DNA of 64,000 nt from Rhyzopertha dominica (GCA_025024175.1 QCXZ01000064.1:3472001-3536000), one strand, 5' to 3'; positions 49,952 to 61,400 are shown, counted from the first letter of the stretch. Notes: generated by a model not told the origin, from the sequence alone. Program-made: numbers and translations.

Positions 49952-50692
49952 GATCTATAAGCTCCATGACAAACTGGAACAGATGAATAATGATGAGATT
50001 CTAGGTAAAAAATGTTATACGAACATATGTCCTTTTTCTTTTAGTTTAGAAGTTATAAGCATTTTAATCATTTACATTTACTAAAACGTATTTAATAAAA
50101 ATCTAAATATAAACTATAAAAACTGCTCAAAATAACCTCCTTCTGCTACATCTTCACATCTTCGAACTNAAGACCGTGTTATGCGCTGTACAAANGTTAG
50201 NACGTTTCTTATTACATAGCTTGCATTTATTATTCTTTATGTTAATTGCTTGCAATTGGTAACCTCCAGCTGATAAACCAGCTGCTTCATATGACCCCAC
50301 AGGTAAAAATCTAAGGGATTCAAATCCGGCGAGCGTGGCGGGCACGCTACTAGACCTCCATTAGCAATCCAATGATTTGGAAAATTATTATTTAACCAGG
50401 TATAGATGTAAACAATGTCTGCATATTCCGCAGTCGAAAATTTATACATAATTGCTAACTCAGAAAAACCTCTGTGATTTTGACAAATAGATATGGATTT
50501 GACGATTAAGTAATCATTCAAAGCCAACTTAGGTAAATTCGCAAATAATGATTCAAAAGTCACTGGGGAGTTTCCATTTGCATAAAATTTTTAGCACAAA
50601 TAATGTAAATGCTTATAACTTCTGTCTTAAAATAAAAAAGGACATATGTTCATATAACATTTTTTACTTAAACAACTTTGGGAACTATAGGC
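49952..50692 (-). mobile_element. Internal-deletion derivative of an IS630-type transposon
   Basis: On the minus strand an open frame joins a transposase N terminus (MYKFSTAEYADIVYIY, like the DUF4817 helix-turn-helix) directly to its C-terminal catalytic block (NHWIANGG, then PPRSPDLNPLDFYLWGHMK). The middle of the gene is missing. The flanks are inverted repeats: AAAAAATGTTATACGAACAT near 50006 matches the inverse near 50660, and the match runs about 65 bp inward. This is how MITEs form from autonomous parents. Confidence 0.75.
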
Positions 50693-50835
50693 GAATAAGA
50701 GAAAAATGTGGTATTTATATAATTTTTTTCAAGGCACTTAGCTTTCAGGTCTTCATATATTCATTTCGAATCAGTCGTTAAGGCTAAGATTATGAAATGA
50801 TCATGAAAGTGGCCTTCAAATGAGGCACTATTTAA

Positions 50836-52335
50836 AATTTTTGTGTTTGTAGTAACTATGGCGGCATCGTTTTCCGCACACCTTAACCGGTACGGCATAC
50901 TACCGGTTAATCAGTCTGCTTTTAGGAAACACCACAGTACAGCTACAGCTTTGACTAGAATAACAGATGACATTGTCCGTCAGATTGATGAAAATAGGGT
51001 TAGCTTCCTATGTGTTCTTGACTACTCAAAGGCTTTCGACTCGATTGATCGTGAGTTACTTCTATCTAAGCTTCAATACTATGGCATAGAGGGTACAGTA
51101 TTCAATTGGTTTACCAGCTTTCTGTCCGATCGAGTACAGGCGGTTAGAATCGATGGCCTGACATCAGACTGGATTACGACAGCATATGGGGTGCCTCAGG
51201 GTAGTGTGCTAGGCCCCTTAGCTTATAGCGTATATATTGCCGACTTTCCTCGAATGATGCCTGAGAATTGGGGGGTGCTTTGCTATGCGGACGACATTCA
51301 ATGTTACGTATCGTGCTTTCCGGAGGAAGCCAATCAGACTATAGGTGTAATTAACGAGACTCTTCAGTCGATCGTTGACTGGTCGGACATTAATGGTCTT
51401 CAACTGAATGCGAGGAAAACTCAGGTGTGATGTGTATCGGCTCTGTAAATTGCATTCGGAAAATGCCACAGTGTCTTAGTGCGATTCTACTGAACTCTGA
51501 AGTGATTCCTGTCTCCAAGGAAGTGAAAAACCTGGGTGTAGTAATAAACCCTCATCTGTCGTTTGAGCAACATGCTGTGCGTAACTCATCAATAGGGTGG
51601 TAGAAATTGAAATGTCTGTGGAAGTACAAGAACACATTATCACCGGAAATAAAATGGAAACTTGCCAATGCACTGGTACTCTGTCACATAGATTATTGTA
51701 ACATAGTGTACTACAAATTTCTGAGTAATTCAGTGAGGAACAAACTTCAGTTATTGCAAAATGCATGTCTACGGTTCTCGTTTTTAATAGGTTACAGTGA
51801 CCATGTCACCCCATATCACAGACAGTTTAAAATACTAAAACTTAATGAGAGATATATACTGTCGTTTTGTGTGTTTTTGTGGAGGATTATTTCTAGTGGG
51901 TTGCCAACATATCTTTGCGAACGTCTGACTCGGAGATCCGATATTCATGATGTAGACTTGCGTTTTGTACATAGTCTTTCTATTCCTAGACATAATCTCA
52001 GAAATTCGAAGGTAGTTTTGAATATACTGCTGCCATATTGCATAATCACTACANTGACNTATTCTCTGAAAAATGTAACCTTATAACGTTCAAGAATAAA
52101 ATATCTTGTAAACTGCTAGAATTATATGAGAGGTAGGGACATTTGTATCTGTTTCGAGTAGCTATCTCTGTTTGCTTTATACTCAACTATTGGTTTCTAG
52201 AAATTTTGGATTAAATTAATCTGCTAATTTTATATGAAACTGCCCCTAATGTAAAGCGGCTCTGCTGATTTAGAGGGCATTTGAACTATGTATACCTTGT
52301 ACATTGCTCAATAAATAGTATTATTATTATCTTGA
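50836..52335 (+). mobile_element. 5'-truncated non-LTR retrotransposon (Jockey/CR1-like)
   Basis: The plus strand carries the reverse transcriptase of a LINE. From 50843: GILPVNQSAFRKHHSTATAL, CVLDYSKAFDSIDRELL, the palm block YGVPQGSVLGPLAYSVYIAD, and the catalytic CYADDIQCYV. After stops the reading continues with the thumb and C-terminal part (VKNLGVVINPHLSFEQH; KWKLANALVLCHIDYCN; LQLLQNACLRF). The 3' end has AATAAA, then TATTATTATTAT at 52319-52332, a simple-repeat tail typical of CR1-like ends. The endonuclease and ORF1 are missing, as after incomplete reverse transcription. Confidence 0.85.
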
Positions 52336-53325
52336 ATTTTGATCACTTTCAAGACAAATCTGTTTTTGGACCTTCTCACTTAACGAGTTTAAAAGTTTAC
52401 ATAAGTGGATAACGAAGAGGCATTACATGTGCATTATATTTTCTCTATGTCAGTGAATGAAGCCCTAAGTTTTTAGATTGTCTTCAATCTTTCTAAGCAT
52501 CAAATGCAAAGCGACGTGTATTCAAACGAAAGATAATTACGCGTTACGTCACGCACTCGTAGTACGTCTAGTTAATAATAACACCATTTTTTCCCTTTTC
52601 CCGGCGTGCAAGGAGCTAGTGATTTCGCTGAAATAACAAGACACAAACCAGTTTCTGCTGTCAGTCAAAGGCGGCTTATTAAAGGGAATAAGTCCGAGGT
52701 TCGTGAATGGGCAAAAACTCGAATTATGACTTCATCGCTGAGCTGTTAAAACGGACCACCCGACAGTTAAAAAAGTCGAAAATTCGCCAGGTGCAGCGGC
52801 GTTGCCAGCAACAAAAAATAAAAGTGTCGCATGCCAGACATAGGCCAACAAAGGTGGACCATTTGTGGAGCCAAGTTAGATTCGGAGTAGTAAATATAAC
52901 GATGTTTTACCTAAAGATATATCGTGTTTATGACTTAATTGATCTTCATAATCAAATAAGAAATCACTTTCTTCACAGCCAGAAACCGAAGAATTTTGTG
53001 AAAATACATATTATTAGAGGATAAATATTTTTTTGTATTTTCTATTTTTATTAGGTCCTTATTGTGCCTACAACATTTTTTTAAACATTTGAATCACACT
53101 CACTAAGTGCCTATATCTGCATTTTTAATACCTCCTCATTACCATAACCATCCTTTCCTAATATTTGAACAATTATCGGTTCAATTCAAATCATTCAATC
53201 AATCGCTTGGATTCGGATCGTTCAAGTCGTTCAAGAATCATTGCCAAGAATGAGTTACCGAGTTGTTAGACGCGTGTGGCATAAAATGACAGTCGAATGG
53301 CAAACAAATCGATAATAGCGATCCC
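52336..53325. other. Unassigned stretch
   Basis: A 105-codon open frame at 52707-53024 (plus strand) is basic and glutamine-rich at its start, but matches nothing I know. The rest is AT-rich. No reliable feature. Confidence 0.35.
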
Positions 53326-53329
53326 CTAG

Positions 53330-53890
53330 GTGACACGATAGCCAGATTATCTGAACATTGTTTAAAATCTACTTATTTCTTATGTAACGATATTTTTTAT
53401 GAACAAAAATCAGGTTGTGTAGTAGCCAATTTGTTTATGGAAGATTTTGAACAGGTAGCGATAAACACTTTTCAGTTTAAGCTAAAATGTTGGTATAGGT
53501 ACGTAGATGACTCTTTTGTTATTTAGCCCTACGGTATAGAAGAGTTGGGTAGGTTTCTAAATCATTTGAACAGTCAAAATCCTGACATAAAATTTACTAT
53601 GGAATTAGAAAGCAATGGTAGTTTACTTTTCTTGGATGTCCAAATTTACAGAATAATCACTGGACAGTTAGGACACAAGTTTTACAGAAAACCAACACAA
53701 AACAGATGGATATTTACATGCCAGATCTCACCACCCTCCCTCTCAAAAGAATAATCTTATAAGGACGTTATTTGTTAGAGCACAAAGGATCTCACACGAG
53801 ACTCTTTACAAAAAGAAATATATAATCTTAAATCAGCGCTCCTGAGAAATGGTTATACCAGTAAGAATATTTGGTCAGTTTTTAATAAAA
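53330..53890 (+). pseudogene. Penelope-like reverse transcriptase fragment
   Basis: The plus strand reads FYEQKSGCVVANLFMEDFEQ, then KCWYRYVDDSFVI with the intact YVDD catalytic motif. It continues through a stop to GRFLNHLNSQNPDIKFTMEL, GSLLFLDVQIYR and LGHKFYRKPTQNR, then a degraded LYKKKYIILNQRS-like end. This is the palm-to-thumb region of a Penelope-like reverse transcriptase, better preserved than the fragments at 25.4 and 40.0 kb. No GIY-YIG part follows. Confidence 0.85.
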
Positions 53891-54334
53891 GTTAGTTGTT
53901 GATAGTACATATAAAAATTTCGAAAATAATTCTAGATCATCAAGATGCATAGGAATAATACACGAATTAAGTGACCTAAGAATTTTAGATGTTTGCGCAG
54001 GTGGCTGAATTTTATTTTATACTAAAAGTATGTTTTTTTTCTCTTTTTTTAATTGTTGGGTTTGTAAGGTTTCTCAATAATAAAAATCCCAATCCTCTAC
54101 ATTTCTAGTATGCCTATACGTTACCCTATATCTCAGCGACATTGGCTAACGGGTATTATCAGATAGACATGCGCATGGTGGCATAATAATTCTTATGGTA
54201 TTAATTGGAGTATAACTCAAACACAGCCAATAAAATTATATTGAAATAAAGTACGTTTTCCTCGATGGAACATTCTATCAAAATCACATTCAACAAGCGA
54301 AATAAGCAAGTCAGATTTATTAACTTGATTGATT

Positions 54335-54960
54335 GATTGATTAAACCTGCGTACGGTCAGCATTTCTGCCACTCCCGGATATACCGCCGGGCCTGCCGAC
54401 TACGCTGGATTGGAGGGGTACATGCTGATTGCTAGTAGTGCGACTGCCTAGCGCATATTAAGGGAATATAAGGACTGAATGGGAAGGTTATATAGGTAAC
54501 ATTCATTTTCTTTGAATGTTTTCTTGGTGCTGTTGACATCATTGATCCATTTCAGTGTCGCTTGATTANTTTCTTGTACCTTGTGATTTCTGTTCTATCC
54601 ATTATTTTTCATTTTCCCTGGTTTCTGAATTAGCCTCTCTATAGTTGTTTTTCGTGTAAAGCACGATCTTCCTCTTTTTCGTTGGTCTCCGCTTAGCTCC
54701 CAAGCCTTCCGTGTGGTTTGCCTCTTTCCTTTAGATGTGTCCCTAGTATTTGATGTGTTTGATGTCGGTTTGGCTCGGCTGCATTGTTCTTCTTGTTGGA
54801 GGTCGTTTAAGAGTCCTGAGATTCTGTCGGCATTTTCCATTGAGGTTGTTCGTAGTTCTTGAACAGTTTTTTCCAAGCTACTTCTGAGCTTCGAGGGTAG
54901 TTTCCGTCTTCCAGGATTTTATGTACCACTATTGTGTAATTTCTTGTACACACTCAACTA
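54335..54960 (-). pseudogene. 3' region of a non-LTR element with TCAA tail (tentative)
   Basis: On the minus strand a GC-richer segment (CGTAGTCGGCAGGCCCGGCG near 54395) ends in AATCAATCAATCAATCAA at about 54328-54345, typical of a retrotransposon 3' tail. Upstream, 54876-54595 is an open frame (93 codons) containing SLEKTVQELRTTSMENADRI, which I do not recognise. A related piece, GSSLEETVQGLRSKYSSDF, lies at 55.4 kb, so both may come from one family. Confidence 0.4.
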
Positions 54961-55269
54961 TATACATGAACATCACTATAGCGACCGTAACAATGATAAT
55001 AGTAACGCAAACATAAGTACATAACACTAGGACACAATGAGAATTAAACTCTTACAAATTTATGTAGTTGTTCGATTTCTTTATCTTGTTTAGGTTTCTC
55101 TTTCATGATAATGTTGATGTTTCCTTGTGTGATTTCATCTGTTTGTCCGATCGCTTGCTGGAGCTCTAGATCGGGTGATGATCTAGGGGATTATTCTTGA
55201 ATGTGTGCATTTTTTATGTATTATAGATTGCAGATTATTTACAGCCGTGAGCTTATTTCCATGGCTTTC

Positions 55270-55770
55270 TCATCTCTCGACAAAACGCTCTTTACTCCTT
55301 CTTTCTGGTGTTGCCTCTAAGATTTGTTCTCTCCAACTGAAGTCTGAGCTGTATTTTGACCGTAGACCTTGTACAGTTTCTTCCAAGCTACTGCCTAACT
55401 TCCACATGTTTTGTCTGGTGTGATCTTTCTTGCCTGGTTTATGTGTTATTGCTGGACAATGTTCCCTCATATATCTGTTTCATGAGCCAATGTGCTGCGT
55501 AGACTGTTTCTGTACCACAATTTTGCCTATAAAATCGGATTATTTGATAGACTGGATTTTGATTCGATTGAAGAAATACATGATGTCATGATCAGAAACA
55601 AGGTAATCACGGACTCCAGCCTTAGCAATTAGAGACGGGCAAGTCACTACAATATGGTCAATAAGACTATGCCTATTCTGAGTAACCCTCCTTGGTTCAC
55701 TGATTAGTTTTACACAATCTCGAAGAATATTTGCATCAAAAACAAATAGTGGGGCGGTTTCATTTGAACG
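55270..55770 (-). pseudogene. Non-LTR endonuclease fragment and adjacent repeat piece
   Basis: The minus strand from about 55765 to 55540 reads DANILRDCVKLISEPRRVTQ, NRHSLIDHIVVTCPSLIA and then VRDYLVSDHDIMYFF. This matches the C-terminal part of apurinic-type endonucleases of LINEs (the ...PTR.T..S.TLIDxI...SDH block, with the catalytic SDH preserved). Downstream, 55470-55270 holds an unrecognised 66-codon frame related to one at 54.6-54.9 kb. No reverse transcriptase is visible between or after them. Confidence 0.6.
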
Positions 55771-57170
55771 ATGCTAAGCCAGGTCTGCTTTCAAATGTGC
55801 CTGCTGGGCAAGGGATGGTCGAGTTTGGGTTAACATAACGTTATAATTTTTTAACATGCCTCGACATTTTTGCAAGGAAACAAAAGAAGTGTCTGAACAT
55901 ACAGTCACTATCAAGCAGAGATAAGACGACTCTTCCCCGTCGCCCAAACGCCGACTACGCCATTGGCGAGGCCTCTCAGTGACCGGACGAATCGCGATGA
56001 TCATGTTTGTGACGTGTAACAAAACAAGCGAGTTTATATTCCAAAGATAACGTGGTCTCGATGTGTGGCCGGTAGTTAGCGATTTCTTTGGAGCTTAGCG
56101 CTTTTTCATTGAGAACCAGCCGGTGATTTAATCAATCCCGGTTTTTATCGTACACGTGATTATGTAATCAGACTTAATAATGCCGATACCTCGCGGCAGG
56201 ATTTCGGTGTTACGTCCAACTCTCTTCATTCAACTTCTGCGATCGTACGGGGTGGACCAAACTTGGAAACTTTTAAAGAAAACCTCATATGTTTAATGGA
56301 GAAATGCCAAAATTGAAGTTATGGTCTGACAGATCAATTTTTATGAGAAATCCAATGATGAAAATACGAGGTGATTTTTTAAAATCTGCATTTTGTGGAA
56401 ATGACTGTAAATTTTGACCTGTTGAAACTTTTGAGATTCTGTTAAAAAATTACGTACATCTCAAGGCACTTTTCAGTATTAGTCTAGGAAGTCATGTCAA
56501 AAAGTTATGGGAATTACACTCTTTTTTAATAGCACACCAAGTATTTTTTTATTTTCTGAGGAAAAACTATGCAGGAGACACGCTTTTTTTCAATTAGTTT
56601 TGTAGGCTATCAAAAAAAGCCCGTTCTGAAGTTATTGCCAAATAACCAAACAATTTATCTCACAACGGATCTATTTAATTTGCATTGCAAATGACTAGTA
56701 TAATAATTAATTTCTGAAGCTGATTCACATTTTTTTTAAGTTTGTAGTACTTTTGGTTAAGGTAGGCCATGCTCTAAGACAATCAAGACAAATGTCAACG
56801 CTTCAACAGTACTCTTTGTACTTTGGTAGTTGTTAATTGTTACTTTCCAAAATAATTGTTAATCTATATTTTAAAAAAACATGCGTTTACGAACTGAAAA
56901 GAACACCTTTGTTTAATTTAATATCAATACTATCAATAAATAAATATTCACATAAAACTTCATTCATTCACCACTACTTTTGATACAAAGGCGACAATTA
57001 CTTGAATCTATTCAACGATATAGCACTCGGTATAGTTGTTTTGTAAAATATCAGTGTTATGGCCAATTTTCTGTATTATTTTGTAATGTTTTTAAATAGT
57101 TAGCCATGGAACGATTGTTTGTTGTATCCGACAGTTAGTTAGAACTGAACACTAAAAATTCACGTATTTG
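55771..57170. other. Unassigned stretch
   Basis: A short GC-richer block (55900-56000) is followed by AT-rich sequence. Around 56330-56420 it resembles 63660-63780 (AGGTGATTTTTTAAAATCTG versus GGGTGATTTTCCAAAATCTG), so it is probably the end of an IS630-type element. No gene is recognised. Confidence 0.4.
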
Positions 57171-58260
57171 TAAGTTGAAAATAGAGTTTTCAAATCAAAA
57201 AAAGCTTAATAAGGTTGAATGCTACATCATATTCCGCAACAATTCCGTTCGAGCTTCTGAAAAATATTTTCATCGCTACCAAGATCGCCGTCAGCCTTCT
57301 TTAAATCAATTTACAAGGCTTTACGATAACTTAGGACAATATGGCTCTTTTTGTAAACCAAGAAAGCGGTCCAGCGGTGTAAGTGAAGCTACTACAAAAA
57401 TAAACATTTTGGCACGTGTAAACATACATAAAAGCCGTCATGTTCAACCCATGAAGTTGCTTTAAATATTGGCACTTACAAAGCACTGTGGAGATCGACG
57501 TCTGGAGCTTTGTAACAGGTATAGAAACATGTGCGTAGAAAACCTACAGTTTTTTTTTAAGATTATGTGGTCGAATGAAACAACCGATTTAATGAACATC
57601 TCTGTGCACAGGAAAACCCTAGTAATGTGCAGCAAAGAAGACCTCAAATCAGATTTGGGTTTAATGTTTGGTGCGGTATTATTAGATCTACCATTCTTGG
57701 TCCGTACATTTTTACCATTCTTTAAGCGGTTACCTTCATTTTTTACAAAATGATTTTGAAGATATCCTTCAAGATTTAAAGATTGAAGGTGCGTAGAGCG
57801 ATGGAGTGGTTTCAACACGATGGAGCAGCTTCTCAAAATACAGTGCAAGTAAGGGATTATCTTGACCAAATTTATACAAACACGTTCTGCAAATTCATCT
57901 GTTTTAGATTTATTTTTTATGGGGTACAATAAATACAAAGTGTATTTAAGGAACTATGAAATAGTTGATGACTTAAGAGTTGCCGTTTTACAAGCTTTTG
58001 CTGTTTGCTTTTTGCTGTGCTAAAAACACAGAAAATTGGGCATACCTCTGGTTTTTTCGAAATAACTATACTGAGCGTTACATCGTTGGATATGTAAAAA
58101 ATCGTCGACTTTTTGAATTCATAGGCAACTGTGGGTTCCACTTAACCAACAGAAGTTTATGTCATATTTCAAATATGACAAACTGGAGTAAACTACTTTA
58201 TTATAACTTCAAAACCAGAACAGCTATATACACAGTTTTTCTTTAATAATAGCCTACAAA
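57160..58260 (+). pseudogene. IS630-type (DUF4817) transposase pseudogene
   Basis: The plus strand starts with KVECYIIFRNNSVRASEKYF and HRYQDRRQPSLNQFTRLYDN, a DUF4817-type helix-turn-helix. It continues in other frames through LALTKHCGDRRLELCNRYRN, the first catalytic region (FKIMWSNETTDLMNISVHRK, where SDEA has become SNET) and WFQHDGAASQNTVQVRDYLD (second Asp). The C-terminal block is lost in frameshifts. Roughly full length but dead. Confidence 0.75.
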
Positions 58261-58573
58261 ACAAAGTTAGAATTTGTTTATCGTTCTAGTTATTTCTTCT
58301 AGAACCAAAGTACGAGGCAAATTTTGGATTCATTTGCGTTTATTGGTGTGAAATACATCCCCTAACTGGAAATTTAGAAAGTGAATTTCTCTGATACGCT
58401 TTTATTCGATTTTTTTCAAGATGCAGCAGCTCCATACTTAGTGAATCACCCTGTATATTAAAAAAATATGACACCATATCTTCATCACTTACTGCTCTGT
58501 TGTTTTCAAATTTTAATTTACAATTGGAGTTTTATGCGTCGCTCGCTATAGGCTCATCACTGTACAATATAGG

Positions 58574-58988
58574 TAATTTTTCTTATAGTATTTACTTGTA
58601 GGTTCTGGCTCCTTATTTTTATAAATTAAAGACACTTTCTCTAATAATATGACGTTTCGACCTATAATTTAGGTCTTTGTCGAATATTTTATTTAGTAGA
58701 TTGACAAATTATTATGAAAATCAATATGACATTTACAATTTTGATATTAATATAAAATGTACCTTCAAGTTTGTTCCTTTGCTATCATTGTGGATGGTAA
58801 ATGTGATGGTGAGAGGGTGTGTTTAAATTACGGTGTAGTAGGTATTATAATAATTTGTCAATCTACTAAATAAAATATTCGACAAAGACCGAAATTATAG
58901 GTCGAAACGTCATATTATTAGAGAAAGTGTCTTTAATTTATAAAAATAAGGAGCCAGAACCTACAAGTAAATACTATAAGAAAAATTA
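58574..58988. repeat. Near-perfect long palindrome (MITE-like)
   Basis: The left arm 58574-58715 and the right arm 58847-58988 are inverted copies of 142 bp. Reading by eye I find one mismatch (AATTTAGGTC versus AATTTCGGTC). The loop is 131 bp and AT-rich. Each arm contains GGTCGAAACGTC preceded by GACAAAGACC and a short hairpin. No protein-coding capacity and no clear target duplication. Confidence 0.9.
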
Positions 58989-59034
58989 ACACAAAAGGAC
59001 TCCACAAAATAAACACCAACAAATATAGGTAATC

Positions 59035-59440
59035 TTCAAAGCTTCACCCAAAAGCAACTATAACTTGTTGGTCAGCTGTTCCAGGAACGGCCCCAGACAC
59101 CTGCATTTGGCATCTTTCTGCGAATCGTACTTTTTAATGTCGGCTACGGGGTGCCATGTGTGACCGCTTCCAAATTTACTTTGTTTCTGCCTCCGGTCTG
59201 GTTTTTCCAGTCACACCCTCTAATTTATGAGCAATTTGGAAATTTCAATCGCCAGGCATCCCGCCCCGTGGTCCAAGCCACAATGGGAACGTGGTGGCAG
59301 ACGCCATTCATCTTCCGCAGCTTCTGGGAACCAAGGATGGCCTGGAGCTTCCGCTCGTTGCTCGTGGGAATTTTCGGATTTGAGGAGACTGCTTGTTGAA
59401 AGACCACACTCAGATTTATATGGGACTTTCGCAACTTCAT
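59035..59440 (-). other. GC-rich, coding-like segment of unknown identity
   Basis: The composition is clearly richer in G+C than the surroundings. The minus strand has an open frame at 59440-59225 (KIPTSNERKLQAILGSQKLR, then KMNGVCHHVPIVAWTTGRDA). In another frame, 59190-59044 reads KFGSGHTWHPVADIKKYDSQ, then KDAKCRCLGPFLEQLTNKL and a stop. Both look protein-like, but I cannot join them with a convincing splice and I recognise no domain. They may be exons or a retrocopy of a host gene, perhaps with frameshifts. Confidence 0.35.
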
Positions 59441-59799
59441 TTTTTAACGACCCAATTTCTGCAATTTGGCACAAGCTACAATCGGTTGTCTTCTGTTTTT
59501 ATGTTTTTTACGCAAACTAATTCGAGACTATACATTAAAAATTTATTGCTTCTGGCAATGTCACAAGAATCAGCGACGGCCAAGTTCAATAAATTGCACA
59601 GTCAATGAACCACAGTATTTAGAATTTCAGAAATGCATAAATGTACGGATACAAGGGCATATTGGTCTACCATACAAAACCCTACAATTTAATTTATTCA
59701 AAATAATTTCCTTGCGATTAGCAGAACTTCATAAAGTATTCCAAACGATTAGAAAAAATCTATATCTTGGTTTGCAGTCCTCTCCTTAACGGTAAATAT

Positions 59800-59950
59800 G
59801 ACTTCATTATTTGTTGAAAATCTTGTACCTTTCAAATATTTTTTGACCTTTGGGAATAAATAGTAATCTCACAGTGCAAAATCGGGAGAATATGGCGATT
59901 GATCAACCAATAATTCAAACTTAGTAAGTCACTATTCTTCTTGTAAACTA
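59800..59950 (-). pseudogene. C-terminal stub of a mariner transposase
   Basis: The minus strand reads LLVDQSPYSPDFAL, a stop, then DYYLFPKVKKYLKGTRF, the last catalytic region of mariner (PYSPDLAPxDYxLFP). Only this block survives. Confidence 0.65.
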
Positions 59951-60222
59951 TAACCATTTACGAAAAACTTATAATATACATTCTAAATACTAAGGTAATA
60001 TGTTTGCGGTTAGATCGCTGACACTATAAAAACACTGACAATAGTTATTTTTGTATCTATAACGTGAAATGATACTTTTGCGTTTTGGAAATATCCATTC
60101 GAGAACGCAAAAGCATTTCGCTTTCGAGATACAAACAATATTTCTTCGAAAACTGCAATAAAATGAGATAATTGTATGTATAACAATTTAATTTATATTT
60201 GAAATCCTTTAAACTCCTATAG

Positions 60223-60540
60223 GTAAGAATCTAGGATGGCAATGCCATCTGTCAGCATTACACTGACATGATGACAAAGCCACCTAGCTGCCTTTAGGAA
60301 GTAATACCCGTTAAGGCAGCTAGGTGGCTTTGTCATCATGTCAGTGTAATGCTGACAGATGGCATTGCCATCCTAGATTCTTACTTACATCATACAATTG
60401 CTTTGGTATATAAGCAAAACCAGTTCTATGCCGTGTTGTCTACACTAGACCTAAACTGCACTGATGAGCTGTAATGACAGCGAAATAGATCAATCTGCAG
60501 TTGGTTGAGGTATAGACAGCACAGCATAGACATGCATTCT
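60223..60540. repeat. Foldback repeat family, copy 3 with perfect 72-bp arms
   Basis: 60223-60294 (GTAAGAATCTAGGATGGCAA...) is the exact inverse of 60313-60384, separated by 18 bases. The segment that follows, to 60537, matches the right arm of the 45.9-kb copy (CAGTTGGTTGAGG, then CACAGCATAGACATGC). It lies immediately upstream of the tyrosine-recombinase pseudogene. Confidence 0.9.
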
Positions 60541-60708
60541 TTAAACTACTGTTTGAATCAAGGCATTTTAGGTGCGGTGGCGTTGCCTGTCATAACGATA
60601 GCAACCTAATAAACAATAAACATTGTTTGTCAGAAAAAAAAATTTCAGAATTATAATATATTGTAATTATTCGTATTTTAAAGCATGTGAAAGAGTGCTT
60701 AATTGAAA

Positions 60709-61400
60709 ATGAGCTCGGAAAGTGAAGAGCATTTACCAGAAGAAGTATTGGAAGCAGCGCAAAGTGCTGTTTCACAATTAATCCCCAAAAAAATCGTCGA
60801 GACAGTATATACGAGATCGCTTACAACGAATTTAAAGCGTGGTGCACTTCAAATTCAAAGTGTCCAGAGCGGTATTACTGGCATATTGAAACCTTCGACA
60901 TTATGGTCAGTATATCCAATGCTAAAATGTACACGAAATGCTAAAGAAAATGTAAATATCAGGAAATTTTCGAAACTAATGCCATATTTGAAAAGCAAAT
61001 CAGTTGGATACTGTCCAAAAAAGTCCAGTATTCTAACGAAAGAGGAAATTGAGAGATTTTTACAGGAGGCACCTGATAGTAGATTTCTGCTAAAAAGGCA
61101 ATTCAAATTAATATAAATCTATTGACTTATGTAATTTTGAGCAACTTTTCAGGTCATTTTAATGATTGGTGTTTGTGGAGCTTTGAGAAGAGATGAGCTA
61201 CTGAAAATAACGACAGATGATGTAGAAGACAAAAATTCAATTATTATTATAAGAATTCCTGATTCCAAAACTCATACTCCCAGATGTTTTGTGATTCAAG
61301 TCCAGACCAAATGATGATATGCCGCAAATACTGTGCTTTACGTCCGGCAGTTACTACATGTCGAAGATTTTTTGTTAAGTATGTTAATATAATATAGTAT
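60709..61400 (+). pseudogene. Tyrosine recombinase pseudogene (Crypton/DIRS-like)
   Basis: The plus strand starts MSSESEEHLPEEVLEAAQSA. After a frame change it reads IYEIAYNEFKAWCTSNSKCP, then KPSTLWSVYPMLKCT, KSVGYCPKKSSILTKEEIER and LQEAPDSRFLL. After 55 bases ending in TTTTCAG comes VILMIGVCGALRRDELLKIT, then IIRIPDSKTHTPRCFVI. These are the core-binding and N-terminal catalytic blocks of tyrosine recombinases of the Crypton/DIRS type seen in insects; the Arg of GALRRDEL is the first catalytic residue. The HxxR and Tyr blocks are missing. The 61098-61152 segment may be a decayed intron, since no GT donor restores the frame. At least two further frameshifts make it a pseudogene. Confidence 0.7.

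Noticed and set aside
52707..53024. 105-codon frame starting MGKNSNYDF
   Set aside because: Basic low-information sequence with no domain. The surrounding frames are broken, so it is more likely chance or transposon debris.
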